From contig CASWRE010000004.1 in the NCBI GenBank assembly GCA_949471785.1, positions 62,001-126,000 of the forward strand: DNA of 64,000 nucleotides. The letters run 5' to 3'. Of this stretch, positions 17,351 to 26,240 are shown piece after piece. Origin of the DNA: an uncultured Lachnospiraceae bacterium (GTDB taxonomy: Bacteria > Bacillota > Clostridia > Lachnospirales > Lachnospiraceae). The position numbers and the translations under genes were made by a program. The notes below the pieces were generated by a model, which worked only from the letters and a program-made list of their open reading frames with translations, was not told where the DNA came from and did no database searches. Numbering within the stretch: position 1 is the first letter of the stretch; every line of letters starts with the position of its first letter.

Positions 17351-20002
17351 TTAATCATCCGTTTCGATGGCGGCGGTTTCGATGATGAATTTCACACTGC
17401 CGGAACCGTCGGGGTTCGCGCCGTCGAAAGCGGTGTAGGCTTTATCGGCGTCGGTGACTGCTTTGAGGCGGTCGAGAACATCCTGCAGATCCACGTTGAT
17501 CAGGGTGGCCAGTTCCTGAATGCCTTCCTCATCAAATTCTTTCATGCCGTCGGCCAGTTCGGTGGAACCGTCAAGAAGCTTTCCAGAGCCTTCCTTCAGA
17601 TCGTTTCCGCCGTCGGCCAGTTTGGCGGTGCCGTCCTTGAGGGCGTCTGCGCCGTCTGCCAGCTGTCCGATGCCTTTACCCAGGGTGTCTGCGCCGGATT
17701 TTAGTGTATTGCCTCCAGCCAGGAGAGTTTTGGAACCGTCTGCCAGCTGTTTGACGCCCTTTGTCAGCGCGTCATTGTTGGCTGTCAGGGTGTCCGCGCC
17801 GGATTTCAGCTGCGCCGTCCCTTCCCTGAGAGAAGCTGCGCCGTCTGCCAGCTGTCCGATGCCGCCGCTTAAGGCTTCGGCGCCTTTGGACAGGGCGCTG
17901 AGGCCGGCGTTCAGGTCGGCTGCACCGTTGACCATGGCGTTTGCTCCCGCGTTTAAAGCGTCATTGGTCGCACAGAGCGCATCGCTTCCCGCCTTTAATT
18001 TCCCTACGGCTTTCAGGAGCTCTGCGAGCATGGCGTTCATATTGGCGGCGGGCGCCGTATCTTTCTGTAAAGCGGCCAGGCCGGTCTTTAGTTTATTTGC
18101 GCCGTCCGCGGTCTGCCCGGCGCTGTCAGCCAGCGCGGCGGCGTCTTTTTTGGCGGAATCTATGGCGTTTCCGTCAATACCGCTCTGGATTTTCTCCAGT
18201 TTTGCCTTGACATCGGTCAATTGACCGGAAGGATTGGCGCTTTTGGTTTCGCCGGAAACATCCACGGAGGCTTTCGTCTGTGTATCTACGTTTATATCAT
18301 GCAGTTTGCTCATGACAAGGGCGGCGGTTTCCTCATCCACATTGGCGGCGTCTAAAGCGGCGCGGACATTTTTTTCCTGCTGTTCATTGGCGGCGCTGTT
18401 GACGGCTTTGTTTTCTTTCTGCACGGCTTCCTTTGCCTGTGCGCTTGCCTCTTTATTGATGGCCTTTGTGCTGGCGGAAGAGGCGCTGTCGAGAACGGAG
18501 ATGGCTTCGTTTAACGTATCTTTGGCGCTGCCTATGCTTTTGTCCAGGCTGCCGGCCTGGGTCTTTAAAGTAGTGGCGGCCGATTCCGCGGATGCCGCCC
18601 TGCTCTTTAAAGCATTCGTTTCTTCGGCCAGTGTATCGGCTTCGTCTGTCAGTGTGTTTATGGTTTCGGGAAGCTGCCCGGCTGTCGGAATGATCGCCAT
18701 CAGTTTGGCGTTTAATTCAGAGATTCCTTCCTGAAGCTGCTTTGCCCCGTCGGTGTAGTCTTTTACGCCGCTCTGCAGGGAAGAAGCTCCGGCTGCCAGC
18801 TTTTTGCCGCCGTCGGACAGGTCCCCAATGCCCCTGGCCAGATCGTTTTTCTTGTCGTTTAAGGTATCAATGCCTGTCTTCAGGGTGTCCGCGCCGGTGT
18901 TTACCTTGTCAATGCCGTCAGCCAGGGTTTTTGTGCCGTCTGTATAGCTCTTGACGCCGGATTGGAGGTCGCCGGCGCCTTTTTTCAGGGTTTTCATTCC
19001 CTTTACGAGCTGATCGACTCCGTCCAGGAGATCTCCCTTTTTGTTGTCCATGGTATGGATGCCGTCTTTCAGCTTTCCGGCGCCATCGTCGGCGCTGTTC
19101 AGTCCGTCCCGGAATGTGGTGACAGAAGAGTCCAGGGTCTCCAGGCCTTCCCGCAGTTCATCACTGCCATCCACCAGCTTGGTGGACGCGTCGGTCAGCT
19201 CGTCGATGCTTTCCTTGAGATCATCCATACTGTCGATATCATCCAGCCCCAGGTCATTCAGCGTGCCCGTGGTGGCCACGGTGGCGGTCAGGGCCAGGGA
19301 GAAATTCTCCACATCGGCGGTGATTTCCACGTAATCGGGAATCTCTTTATCTTTCAGGTCGTCGATATCATCCAGCTGCAGACTGTCGGCCAGCCCCGGA
19401 AAACCGATGCCCATGACAATATCGTTTTTGCCGTCGGAGACGACCTTGCCGTTTACGACTTCTACGTTGGAGAATTTATCTCCCGGCAGGATCATGCCCG
19501 TGGCCATCATGAAGGGGGTGGAGATGATCTCTTCGGTATCGCCCACCTTGACCTTCTGTCCGGAATGATTCTGGTAGTCGATGCGGATCTTTACCTTTCC
19601 GCTCTTTCCTGCCAGAGCGTCAGGCTGGATCTGCCGGCCGTCCAGGTAGTAGGTGATTTTTACGGAAACCGGCAGGGAGGCGTTTGTTTCGCCCTGGTAG
19701 TAGATATCATTCCCCCCGGCGGCCCAGGTGATGGAGCCGTCGCTGTTTTCGGAAAAGCTCTCGTCGCCCTTCACGTTCTCGATATTTTGCAGATCACTGT
19801 TGTCGGTCAGCGAGGAATTTTTGGAAGTGTTTTTCAGCCAGTTGCTGACGATGACCTTCTGGGTGGAGCCGTTCTCGTCGGCGGTCACATAGACGGTCTG
19901 CTCTTTTTCCGCGGCGGCGGCCAGCACCGTAGTGGCCGGAAGGGATACGGAAAGGGTAAGGGCCATAGCGGCCATCATGGCCTGCACATATTTTCTTTTC
20001 AT
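17351..20002 (-). CDS. Secreted LxxG heptad-repeat protein (YhgE/Pip-associated 'X-X-X-Leu-X-X-Gly' repeats)
   Basis: Signal peptide 'MKRKYVQAMMAAMALTLSVSLPATTVLAAAA'; many repeats such as 'LKSGADTLGKGIGQLADGADALKDGTAKLADGGNDLKEGSGKLLDGSTELADG'. Confidence 0.85.
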   Translation of the reverse strand: MKRKYVQAMMAAMALTLSVSLPATTVLAAAAEKEQTVYVTADENGSTQKVIVSNWLKNTSKNSSLTDNSDLQNIENVKGDESFSENSDGSITWAAGGNDIYYQGETNASLPVSVKITYYLDGRQIQPDALAGKSGKVKIRIDYQNHSGQKVKVGDTEEIISTPFMMATGMILPGDKFSNVEVVNGKVVSDGKNDIVMGIGFPGLADSLQLDDIDDLKDKEIPDYVEITADVENFSLALTATVATTGTLNDLGLDDIDSMDDLKESIDELTDASTKLVDGSDELREGLETLDSSVTTFRDGLNSADDGAGKLKDGIHTMDNKKGDLLDGVDQLVKGMKTLKKGAGDLQSGVKSYTDGTKTLADGIDKVNTGADTLKTGIDTLNDKKNDLARGIGDLSDGGKKLAAGASSLQSGVKDYTDGAKQLQEGISELNAKLMAIIPTAGQLPETINTLTDEADTLAEETNALKSRAASAESAATTLKTQAGSLDKSIGSAKDTLNEAISVLDSASSASTKAINKEASAQAKEAVQKENKAVNSAANEQQEKNVRAALDAANVDEETAALVMSKLHDINVDTQTKASVDVSGETKSANPSGQLTDVKAKLEKIQSGIDGNAIDSAKKDAAALADSAGQTADGANKLKTGLAALQKDTAPAANMNAMLAELLKAVGKLKAGSDALCATNDALNAGANAMVNGAADLNAGLSALSKGAEALSGGIGQLADGAASLREGTAQLKSGADTLTANNDALTKGVKQLADGSKTLLAGGNTLKSGADTLGKGIGQLADGADALKDGTAKLADGGNDLKEGSGKLLDGSTELADGMKEFDEEGIQELATLINVDLQDVLDRLKAVTDADKAYTAFDGANPDGSGSVKFIIETAAIETDD

Positions 20003-20004
20003 GA

Positions 20005-22086
20005 TTACTTTCCTCCTGCTTTATGAATTTTAAAATTTTTACTGGTTTTACAAATGATGCCGTCAAACAGCCAGTACATGGCCGGAAGGAACAGCAGTAC
20101 CGCGCACATACTGATCAGGGCGCCCCTGGCCATCAGTAAACACAGGGAGCTGATCATGTCGATCTGGGAGTACATGGCTACGCCGAAGGTCGCCGCGAAA
20201 AATCCGCAGGCGGAGATGATGACGGAGCGCATGCTGGTCCGGTGGGCCGTCAGTATGGAATCCCGCTTGCTGTTTCCGGCTCCCCGCTCTTTTTCGTAAC
20301 GGCTGGTCATCAGTATGGCGTAATCTACGGTGGAACCGAGCTGGATCGTGCCGATGACGATGGAGGCGATAAAGGGCAACACCCCGCCCGTCAGATAAGG
20401 GATACCCATGTTGATGAAAATAGCCCCCTCGATGACCAGCACCAGCACCACCGGCAGGGATATGGAGCCAAACACAATCAGGATAATGACGAATACGGCC
20501 AGGATCGATACGGCGCTGACCACGCTGAAATCGTGATCGGTGATCTCTATCAGGTCTTTGGTACAGGGCGCCTCCCCTACCAGCATACCATTGGGATCAT
20601 GGGATTTCAAGATAGAGTTAAGATCGGCTAACTGTTCGTTTACCTCGTTGGAGGCCACGGCATATTCATTCATGATCAGCATCAGCTCGTAGTTATCGCT
20701 CTCCAGAACGTCTCGCACATCCTCAGGGATCATACTCTGGGGAAAGGTGGGGCCGATGATGCTTTCCAGTCCCAGTACCTGTTTGACGCCGTTTACCTGT
20801 TCCATTTCGTCGATCATCTTGTATTTCTGTTTTTCATCCATATTCCGGTCCAGCAGGATCATATGGGCAGCGCCCATCTCGTAATCTTCCTGGAGCAGCG
20901 TGTTGGCCTGAATGCTGGGAAGTTCCTTCGGCAGGGTAGAGTCCAGATTGTAATACACATTCGTATGGGCCTGGAAATAGGCGAAGGGTATGAACAACAG
21001 GACGAAAAGTATGGCAAACAATGTGTGATGGTCAACGATAAATTCGGATACCTTTGGGAGTTCAGGGATCAGCGCCCGGTGTTTTGTCTTTGCCAGGGCT
21101 TTATCGAAGATCAGGATCATGGAGGGCAGTATGGTGACGCAGCAGATCACACCGAACACGACGCCTTTCATCATGACCACACCCAGGTCGAGGCCCAGGG
21201 TAAAGCTCATGAAGCAGAGGGCGAAGAAACCGGCAATCGTGGTGATGGAGCTGCCCACCACGGATTTGATGGTGGCGGCTATGGCCTGGGCCATGGCTTC
21301 TCTGTGGTCGTCCGGCCACAGCTCTAGCTGCTCCTGATAGCTGTGCCAGAGGAAGATGGAGTAGTCCATCGTGACGCCCAATTGCAGCACCGCGCACAGG
21401 GCCTGGGTGATGTAAGAGATCTCTCCGGTGATGATATTGGTTCCCAGATTGTAGATGATGGCAATACCGATACCGCCCAGAAATAAAAACGGGATCAGCC
21501 AGGATTCCATGGAGACCATCAGCACCACGGTCAAAAGCAGCACCGCGATCACCACGTAGATGACGACCTCTTCCTCGGCCAGATTTTTCGTGTCCGTGAC
21601 CACCGCCGACATACCGCTTAAGAAACACTGCTTTCCGGCCAGGTTCCGGATATTGCCGATGGCCTCCATGGTTTCATCTGCCGAGGTGGTGGTCTCGAAA
21701 ATGATAAACATCATCGTGGAATCATCGGAATTGAACGCGTTCCGTATTTTCTCCGGCAGGATATCCATGGGGATACGCAAATCGGCAAAGCTGTCGTACC
21801 AGACGACCTTGGAGACGTATTGTACATTCTCGATCTGTTCTTTCAGTTTGGAGACGTCCTTATTGTCCATGCCCTGACAGATAAACATGGAATAAGCTCC
21901 GGTACCGAACTCCTCCACCAGTATATCCTGACCCTTCATTGTCTCAATCTCTCCGGGCAGATAGTATAAAATGTCGTAGTTTACCCGCGTGTTTATGTAC
22001 CCGAAAGCTGCCGGAAACAAAAGCAGCAGGCAGATGATGAAAATCGGGATACGCAGTTTTACAATTTTTCTTCCCAGATTTTCCAT
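20005..22086 (-). CDS. MMPL/RND-superfamily transporter
   Basis: Two-fold repeated TM architecture; 'LGVTMDYSIFLWHSYQEQL' and 'LGSTVDYAILMTSRYEKER' motifs. Confidence 0.92.
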   Translation of the reverse strand: MENLGRKIVKLRIPIFIICLLLLFPAAFGYINTRVNYDILYYLPGEIETMKGQDILVEEFGTGAYSMFICQGMDNKDVSKLKEQIENVQYVSKVVWYDSFADLRIPMDILPEKIRNAFNSDDSTMMFIIFETTTSADETMEAIGNIRNLAGKQCFLSGMSAVVTDTKNLAEEEVVIYVVIAVLLLTVVLMVSMESWLIPFLFLGGIGIAIIYNLGTNIITGEISYITQALCAVLQLGVTMDYSIFLWHSYQEQLELWPDDHREAMAQAIAATIKSVVGSSITTIAGFFALCFMSFTLGLDLGVVMMKGVVFGVICCVTILPSMILIFDKALAKTKHRALIPELPKVSEFIVDHHTLFAILFVLLFIPFAYFQAHTNVYYNLDSTLPKELPSIQANTLLQEDYEMGAAHMILLDRNMDEKQKYKMIDEMEQVNGVKQVLGLESIIGPTFPQSMIPEDVRDVLESDNYELMLIMNEYAVASNEVNEQLADLNSILKSHDPNGMLVGEAPCTKDLIEITDHDFSVVSAVSILAVFVIILIVFGSISLPVVLVLVIEGAIFINMGIPYLTGGVLPFIASIVIGTIQLGSTVDYAILMTSRYEKERGAGNSKRDSILTAHRTSMRSVIISACGFFAATFGVAMYSQIDMISSLCLLMARGALISMCAVLLFLPAMYWLFDGIICKTSKNFKIHKAGGK

Positions 22087-22160
22087 ATCGCATTCCCCTT
22101 TCCTTACATGAAATTTTTTGCAACTGTTTTGTGTCTTTAGCAGTTACATTTTTTTGCAAA

Positions 22161-22173
22161 TGACCAATGGTCA
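22161..22173. promoter_or_regulatory. Palindromic operator candidate TGACCA-A-TGGTCA near the MMPL-operon start site
   Basis: Perfect 6-bp half-sites, just downstream of the minus-strand -10. Confidence 0.65.
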
Positions 22174-22179
22174 GTTATT

Positions 22180-22208
22180 GTTATACTACAGAAGGGGGAT
22201 TGCGTCAA
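22180..22208 (-). promoter_or_regulatory. Promoter for MMPL/LxxG operon: TTGACG-N17-TATAAC
   Basis: -35 = complement of 22203-22208, -10 = complement of 22180-22185, 17-bp spacer. Confidence 0.72.
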
Positions 22209-22222
22209 TAAACAATATATAA

Positions 22223-22243
22223 AAAATGACTAAAAGTCATTTT
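22223..22243. promoter_or_regulatory. Palindromic operator candidate AAAATGACT-AAA-AGTCATTTT
   Basis: Perfect 9-bp inverted repeat immediately upstream of the minus-strand -35. Confidence 0.65.
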
Positions 22244-22323
22244 ATGAATTCAAGCATATTATTGAAGGGATAGTTAAGATGTTTGGGAAATCTGCCGTTT
22301 TTGCGAAAAGGACAGTGTTTTAT

Positions 22324-22353
22324 TTGACTTTTATAAAAAAACGTCCTTATAAT
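22324..22353 (+). promoter_or_regulatory. Promoter for tetR-family gene: TTGACT-N18-TATAAT
   Basis: Consensus-like hexamers read directly. Confidence 0.7.
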
Positions 22354-22415
22354 AGACAGCATACAAAACGACTATATGAAAATGAATGTTCACACGCAGA
22401 AGGAGCGTGAGAGAA

Positions 22416-23021
22416 ATGGGAAAAGTTGAGCACAATAAACGGCAGAAGAGGGATTCCCTGCTGGATTCCGCTTTCTCTCTTTTTATTAACAACGGCTTTA
22501 CCAATACATCCATCTCAGATATTGTCAAGCGGGCAGGCGTGGCCAAAGGGACCTTTTATCTGTATTTCAGAGACAAATATGATATTCGCAATCATCTGAT
22601 TACGGGGAAAGCCAACCAGGTATTTCAGGCCGCTTATGCGGAGATGACGGCCCGGGGCGAGGCGACGGATTTTGAGGATCAGGTGCTGTTTATGGCGGAT
22701 CACATTCTGAATCAGTTGGCGGCCAATCACAGTCTGGTCATGCTGCTGTCCAAACATCTGAGCTGGGGATCTTTTAAAAATTTTCTGGCGGTTCCCCCCG
22801 GGGGGAATACGCCGGCGATCTACACCACCTTTGAATCCATGTTATCAAAAGCCGGGCACAGGTACCGCAATCCGGAGCTTATGATGTATCTGATTCTGGA
22901 GCTTCTAAGCGGCACCAGTTTTAATGCGATCCTCTATAAACAGCCCGTGCCCCTGGAGGAATTAAAGCCTCACCTATATGAGACGGTGAAAAGCATTCTG
23001 AAGAATTATCGGGAAGATTAG
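22416..23021 (+). CDS. TetR/AcrR family transcriptional regulator
   Basis: 'KRDSLLDSAFSLFINNGFTNTSISDIVKRAGVAKGTFYLYFRDKYDIRNHLI' TetR_N; divergent from MMPL operon. Confidence 0.93.
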   Translation: MGKVEHNKRQKRDSLLDSAFSLFINNGFTNTSISDIVKRAGVAKGTFYLYFRDKYDIRNHLITGKANQVFQAAYAEMTARGEATDFEDQVLFMADHILNQLAANHSLVMLLSKHLSWGSFKNFLAVPPGGNTPAIYTTFESMLSKAGHRYRNPELMMYLILELLSGTSFNAILYKQPVPLEELKPHLYETVKSILKNYRED

Positions 23022-23208
23022 GGAGCGGATCGTGTACGTGCAGTATGTATGCAGCAAGAGCCAACAGACTGCACAAAAATAGAGAAAATATTCGTTGGGT
23101 TTTGTTGAACCGTTTGTTGTACAATGACGCTGAATCGGGTAAAATAGATGCGGCTTTGTGTAGCCAGCAGGATAAACCGGCATGGCCGGGCGACAAGAGG
23201 GACTAGCG

Positions 23209-24600
23209 ATGTTTGAACGAGCAAAGAAGAAGAAGGTGAAGGGACTCCATATCATCATTGTCGGCTGCGGCAAGGTGGGCGTCACGCTGGTGGAGCGGCT
23301 GGTGCAGGAGGATCATGATATCACCGTGGTGGATAAAGACGGAGATAAGGTGGAAAGCCTGATCAATCGCCATGATATATATGGTATTACGGGAAACGGC
23401 GCCAGCTTCAATACACTGATGGAAGCAGGGATTGAGGAGGCGGACATTCTGATCGCCGTGACGGGCTCTGACGAGCTGAACCTGCTGTGCTGTGTGGTGG
23501 CCAAGCAGGCCGGACAGTGCGATGTCATCGCCCGGGTGCGGACGCCGGACTACAGTGAGGAAGCGGCTTACTTAAAAGCGAAACTTGAGCTGGCCATGAT
23601 CATCAATCCCGAGCTGGAAGCAGCCAGGGAGATCGCCCGTATTCTTTATCTGCCCACGTCCATCGGCGTCAGCTCTTTTGCCCGGGGCCAGGCGGAAATG
23701 GTACGCATTAAGGTACCGAAGGGAAATATGCTCCACGGAAAAAAGATTGTGGAGTTAGGCCAGGAGCTGTCCGGAGCGGTGCTGATCTGCGCCGTGGAGC
23801 GGGGCAGCGACGTATTTATCCCCGACGGTTCTTTTGAGCTGATGGAGGGAGACGTGGTGACGTTTGTGTCCCCGGCCCGGGACGCCAAGTCGTTTTTGAG
23901 GAAAATCGGATTTCAGACTCACCAGGTCAAGGATGTCATGATCATAGGCGGCGGCCGGTCGGCCTATTATCTGACCAAACAGCTTCTGCGGGTAGGAATC
24001 GCGGTGAAAATCATCGAGCAGGATAAAGCGCGCAGCGAGGAACTCTGTGCCCTGCTGCCCAAGGCGGTGGTGATCAACGGAGACGGCACGGATGCGGACG
24101 TGCTTAAAGAGGCGGGGATTGAGGAGGTGGAATCCTTTGTGGCTCTGACCGGTATCGATGAGGAAAATATTCTGCTGACCCTCCATGCCAGCGATGTGTC
24201 GGAAGCAAAAGTGGTCACTAAGATTAATCGGACGATGTTTAATAAGGTGGTCCGCCATCTGGATCTGGGCAGCGTGGTGTATCCGAAATATATCACCACC
24301 GAGGCGCTGATCGCTTTTGTCCGTGCAAAAAATGCGTCAAAGAACAGCAATATTGAGACGATGGTTCATCTGTTTGACAATCGGGTGGAGGCTATTGAGT
24401 TTGTCGTGGGCGAGGGTACCGGGGTGACGGACATTCCTCTGAGCCGTCTGCGTCTCAAGAGCCATTTGCTGGTAGCCTGCATCAACCGGGCGGGGCGGGT
24501 GCTGATCCCCGGCGGAAATGATGAGATTAAGGTCGGAGATTCGGTGATCATTGTCACTACGCATACGGGTTTTGACGATGTGCAGGATATCCTGAGATAG
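23209..24600 (+). CDS. trkA: Trk potassium uptake regulatory protein TrkA (two RCK_N/TrkA_C units)
   Basis: 'HIIIVGCGKVGVTLVERLVQEDHDITVVDKD' and 'DVMIIGGGRSAYYLTKQLLRVGIAVKIIEQD'. Confidence 0.93.
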   Translation: MFERAKKKKVKGLHIIIVGCGKVGVTLVERLVQEDHDITVVDKDGDKVESLINRHDIYGITGNGASFNTLMEAGIEEADILIAVTGSDELNLLCCVVAKQAGQCDVIARVRTPDYSEEAAYLKAKLELAMIINPELEAAREIARILYLPTSIGVSSFARGQAEMVRIKVPKGNMLHGKKIVELGQELSGAVLICAVERGSDVFIPDGSFELMEGDVVTFVSPARDAKSFLRKIGFQTHQVKDVMIIGGGRSAYYLTKQLLRVGIAVKIIEQDKARSEELCALLPKAVVINGDGTDADVLKEAGIEEVESFVALTGIDEENILLTLHASDVSEAKVVTKINRTMFNKVVRHLDLGSVVYPKYITTEALIAFVRAKNASKNSNIETMVHLFDNRVEAIEFVVGEGTGVTDIPLSRLRLKSHLLVACINRAGRVLIPGGNDEIKVGDSVIIVTTHTGFDDVQDILR

Positions 24601-24614
24601 GCGGTGACGGCGAT

Positions 24615-26084
24615 ATGAACAGAAGAATGGTGGTCTTTATCCTGGGTTGGATATTGAAACTGGAGGCTCTCTTTTTGCTGCTTCCGTTATTGGTGGGGCT
24701 TTTGTATCGGGAATTTACCGGGTGTCTGTGCTTTCTGATTACGATCGCCGTCTGCGGGCTGGCCGGTGTGCTGATCGCCAGAAAAAAGCCGGCCAATACG
24801 GTGTTTTATATGAAAGAGGGGTGTGCCGCCACGGCTCTGGGGTGGATTCTGCTCAGTATCACGGGGGCGCTTCCTTTTTATCTGAGCAGGGAGATCCCCT
24901 CCTATACGGACGCATTGTTTGAGACGATCTCCGGCTTTACCACGACGGGCGCCAGTGTGCTGCCCGAGGTGGAAAGTTTGTCCTATTGTATGCTGTTCTG
25001 GCGGAGCTTTACCCATTGGCTGGGCGGCATGGGCGTGCTGGTGTTTCTGCTGGCAGTGATCAAGATGACCGGGGGATCTCACATGAACCTGATGCGGGCG
25101 GAGAGTCCGGGGCCGTCCGTGGGCAAGCTGGTACCGAAGGTGAAGCATACGGCGGCAATCCTTTATCAGATCTATCTGTTTCTGACCGTGGTGCAGATCG
25201 TGCTGCTGCTTTTGGGCGGCATGCCTGTATTTGATGCGGTGACTACGGCTTTCGGTACGGCGGGTACGGGGGGCTTTGGCATTAAGAATGACAGTATGGC
25301 CGGGTATTCCCCTTACATTCAATGGGTAACGACGATTTTTATGCTTTTGTTTGGCGTGAATTTCAATATGTATTTTCTTCTTCTGCTTAAAAAATGGAAG
25401 ACAGCTTTTCGCATGGAGGAAGTGCGGGGATACTTTCTGGTGGTTCTGGCCGCCACAGGTATCATATTGGTCAACACTTATGACGCGGCCGTGGGATTTT
25501 TCGGAAGTCTGCGTCATGTGGCGTTTCAGGTGGCGTCTATCATCACGACCACGGGTTTTTCCACGGTGGATTTTGATCTGTGGCCGGAGGCGTCCCGGAC
25601 GGTTCTGGTGATGCTGATGTTTATCGGCGCTTGCGCGGGCAGCACGGGCGGCGGCATTAAGGTATCCCGCTTTATTGTGCTTATTAAATCGGTGCGGAGA
25701 GAACTCAGCTCCTATATCTACCCGAAGAGCGTGAAGAGGATCAACGTGGACGGGCGGCCGGTGGAGCATGAGGTGATCCGCGGTATCAATGTATATTTTA
25801 TCACGTTTATCCTGATATTTTCCTTTTCGGTGCTGTGCCTGAGTTTCGAGGGGAAGGGGATGGTGACCAGCTTTACGGCGGTGGCGGCGACCATCAATAA
25901 TATCGGCCCCGGCCTGGAACTGGTGGGGCCCGCGCAGAATTTTGGGGGGTTCACACCGTTGTCTAAGTATGTGCTGATGTTTGATATGCTGGCCGGAAGG
26001 CTGGAGCTTTTCCCGCTGCTTTTGCTGTTCTATCCGCCCTGTCTGAAAGGGCTTTTAGGGATTGGACGCAGGGGAAAGAAGTAA
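24615..26084 (+). CDS. trkH: Trk potassium uptake protein TrkH
   Basis: 'ETISGFTTTGASVLPEVESL...FWRSFTHWLGGMGVLVF', 'TTTGFSTVDFDLWPEASRTVLVMLMFIGACAGSTGGGIKVSR'. Confidence 0.94.
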   Translation: MNRRMVVFILGWILKLEALFLLLPLLVGLLYREFTGCLCFLITIAVCGLAGVLIARKKPANTVFYMKEGCAATALGWILLSITGALPFYLSREIPSYTDALFETISGFTTTGASVLPEVESLSYCMLFWRSFTHWLGGMGVLVFLLAVIKMTGGSHMNLMRAESPGPSVGKLVPKVKHTAAILYQIYLFLTVVQIVLLLLGGMPVFDAVTTAFGTAGTGGFGIKNDSMAGYSPYIQWVTTIFMLLFGVNFNMYFLLLLKKWKTAFRMEEVRGYFLVVLAATGIILVNTYDAAVGFFGSLRHVAFQVASIITTTGFSTVDFDLWPEASRTVLVMLMFIGACAGSTGGGIKVSRFIVLIKSVRRELSSYIYPKSVKRINVDGRPVEHEVIRGINVYFITFILIFSFSVLCLSFEGKGMVTSFTAVAATINNIGPGLELVGPAQNFGGFTPLSKYVLMFDMLAGRLELFPLLLLFYPPCLKGLLGIGRRGKK

Positions 26085-26167
26085 CGGTATTTTATTTAGT
26101 ACAAGATTGTATCCCCCTATGGGGCTTGCGGGCTCCGGCGATACTATGTTAAAGTTTTGACAGAAAG

Positions 26168-26191
26168 CTACAGTGTATGCTGTAGTTTTTT
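26168..26191 (+). terminator. Small hairpin plus T-run (CTACAG-tgtatg-CTGTAG-TTTTTT)
   Basis: Read directly; a TTGACA box lies just upstream (26157-26162). Confidence 0.5.
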
Positions 26192-26240
26192 CTTATGCTT
26201 TTTGTACCTGACAGGAATAGTATGGCGGGAGGTAAGACTG

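Noticed and set aside
17167-17385. Plus-strand 72-aa ORF
   Set aside because: Lies across the riboswitch leader and 5' region; no coding evidence.
17520-20026. Plus-strand ORFs opposite the LxxG-repeat gene (17520..18224, 18234..18734, 18962..20026)
   Set aside because: Repetitive antisense translations of the heptad-repeat gene.
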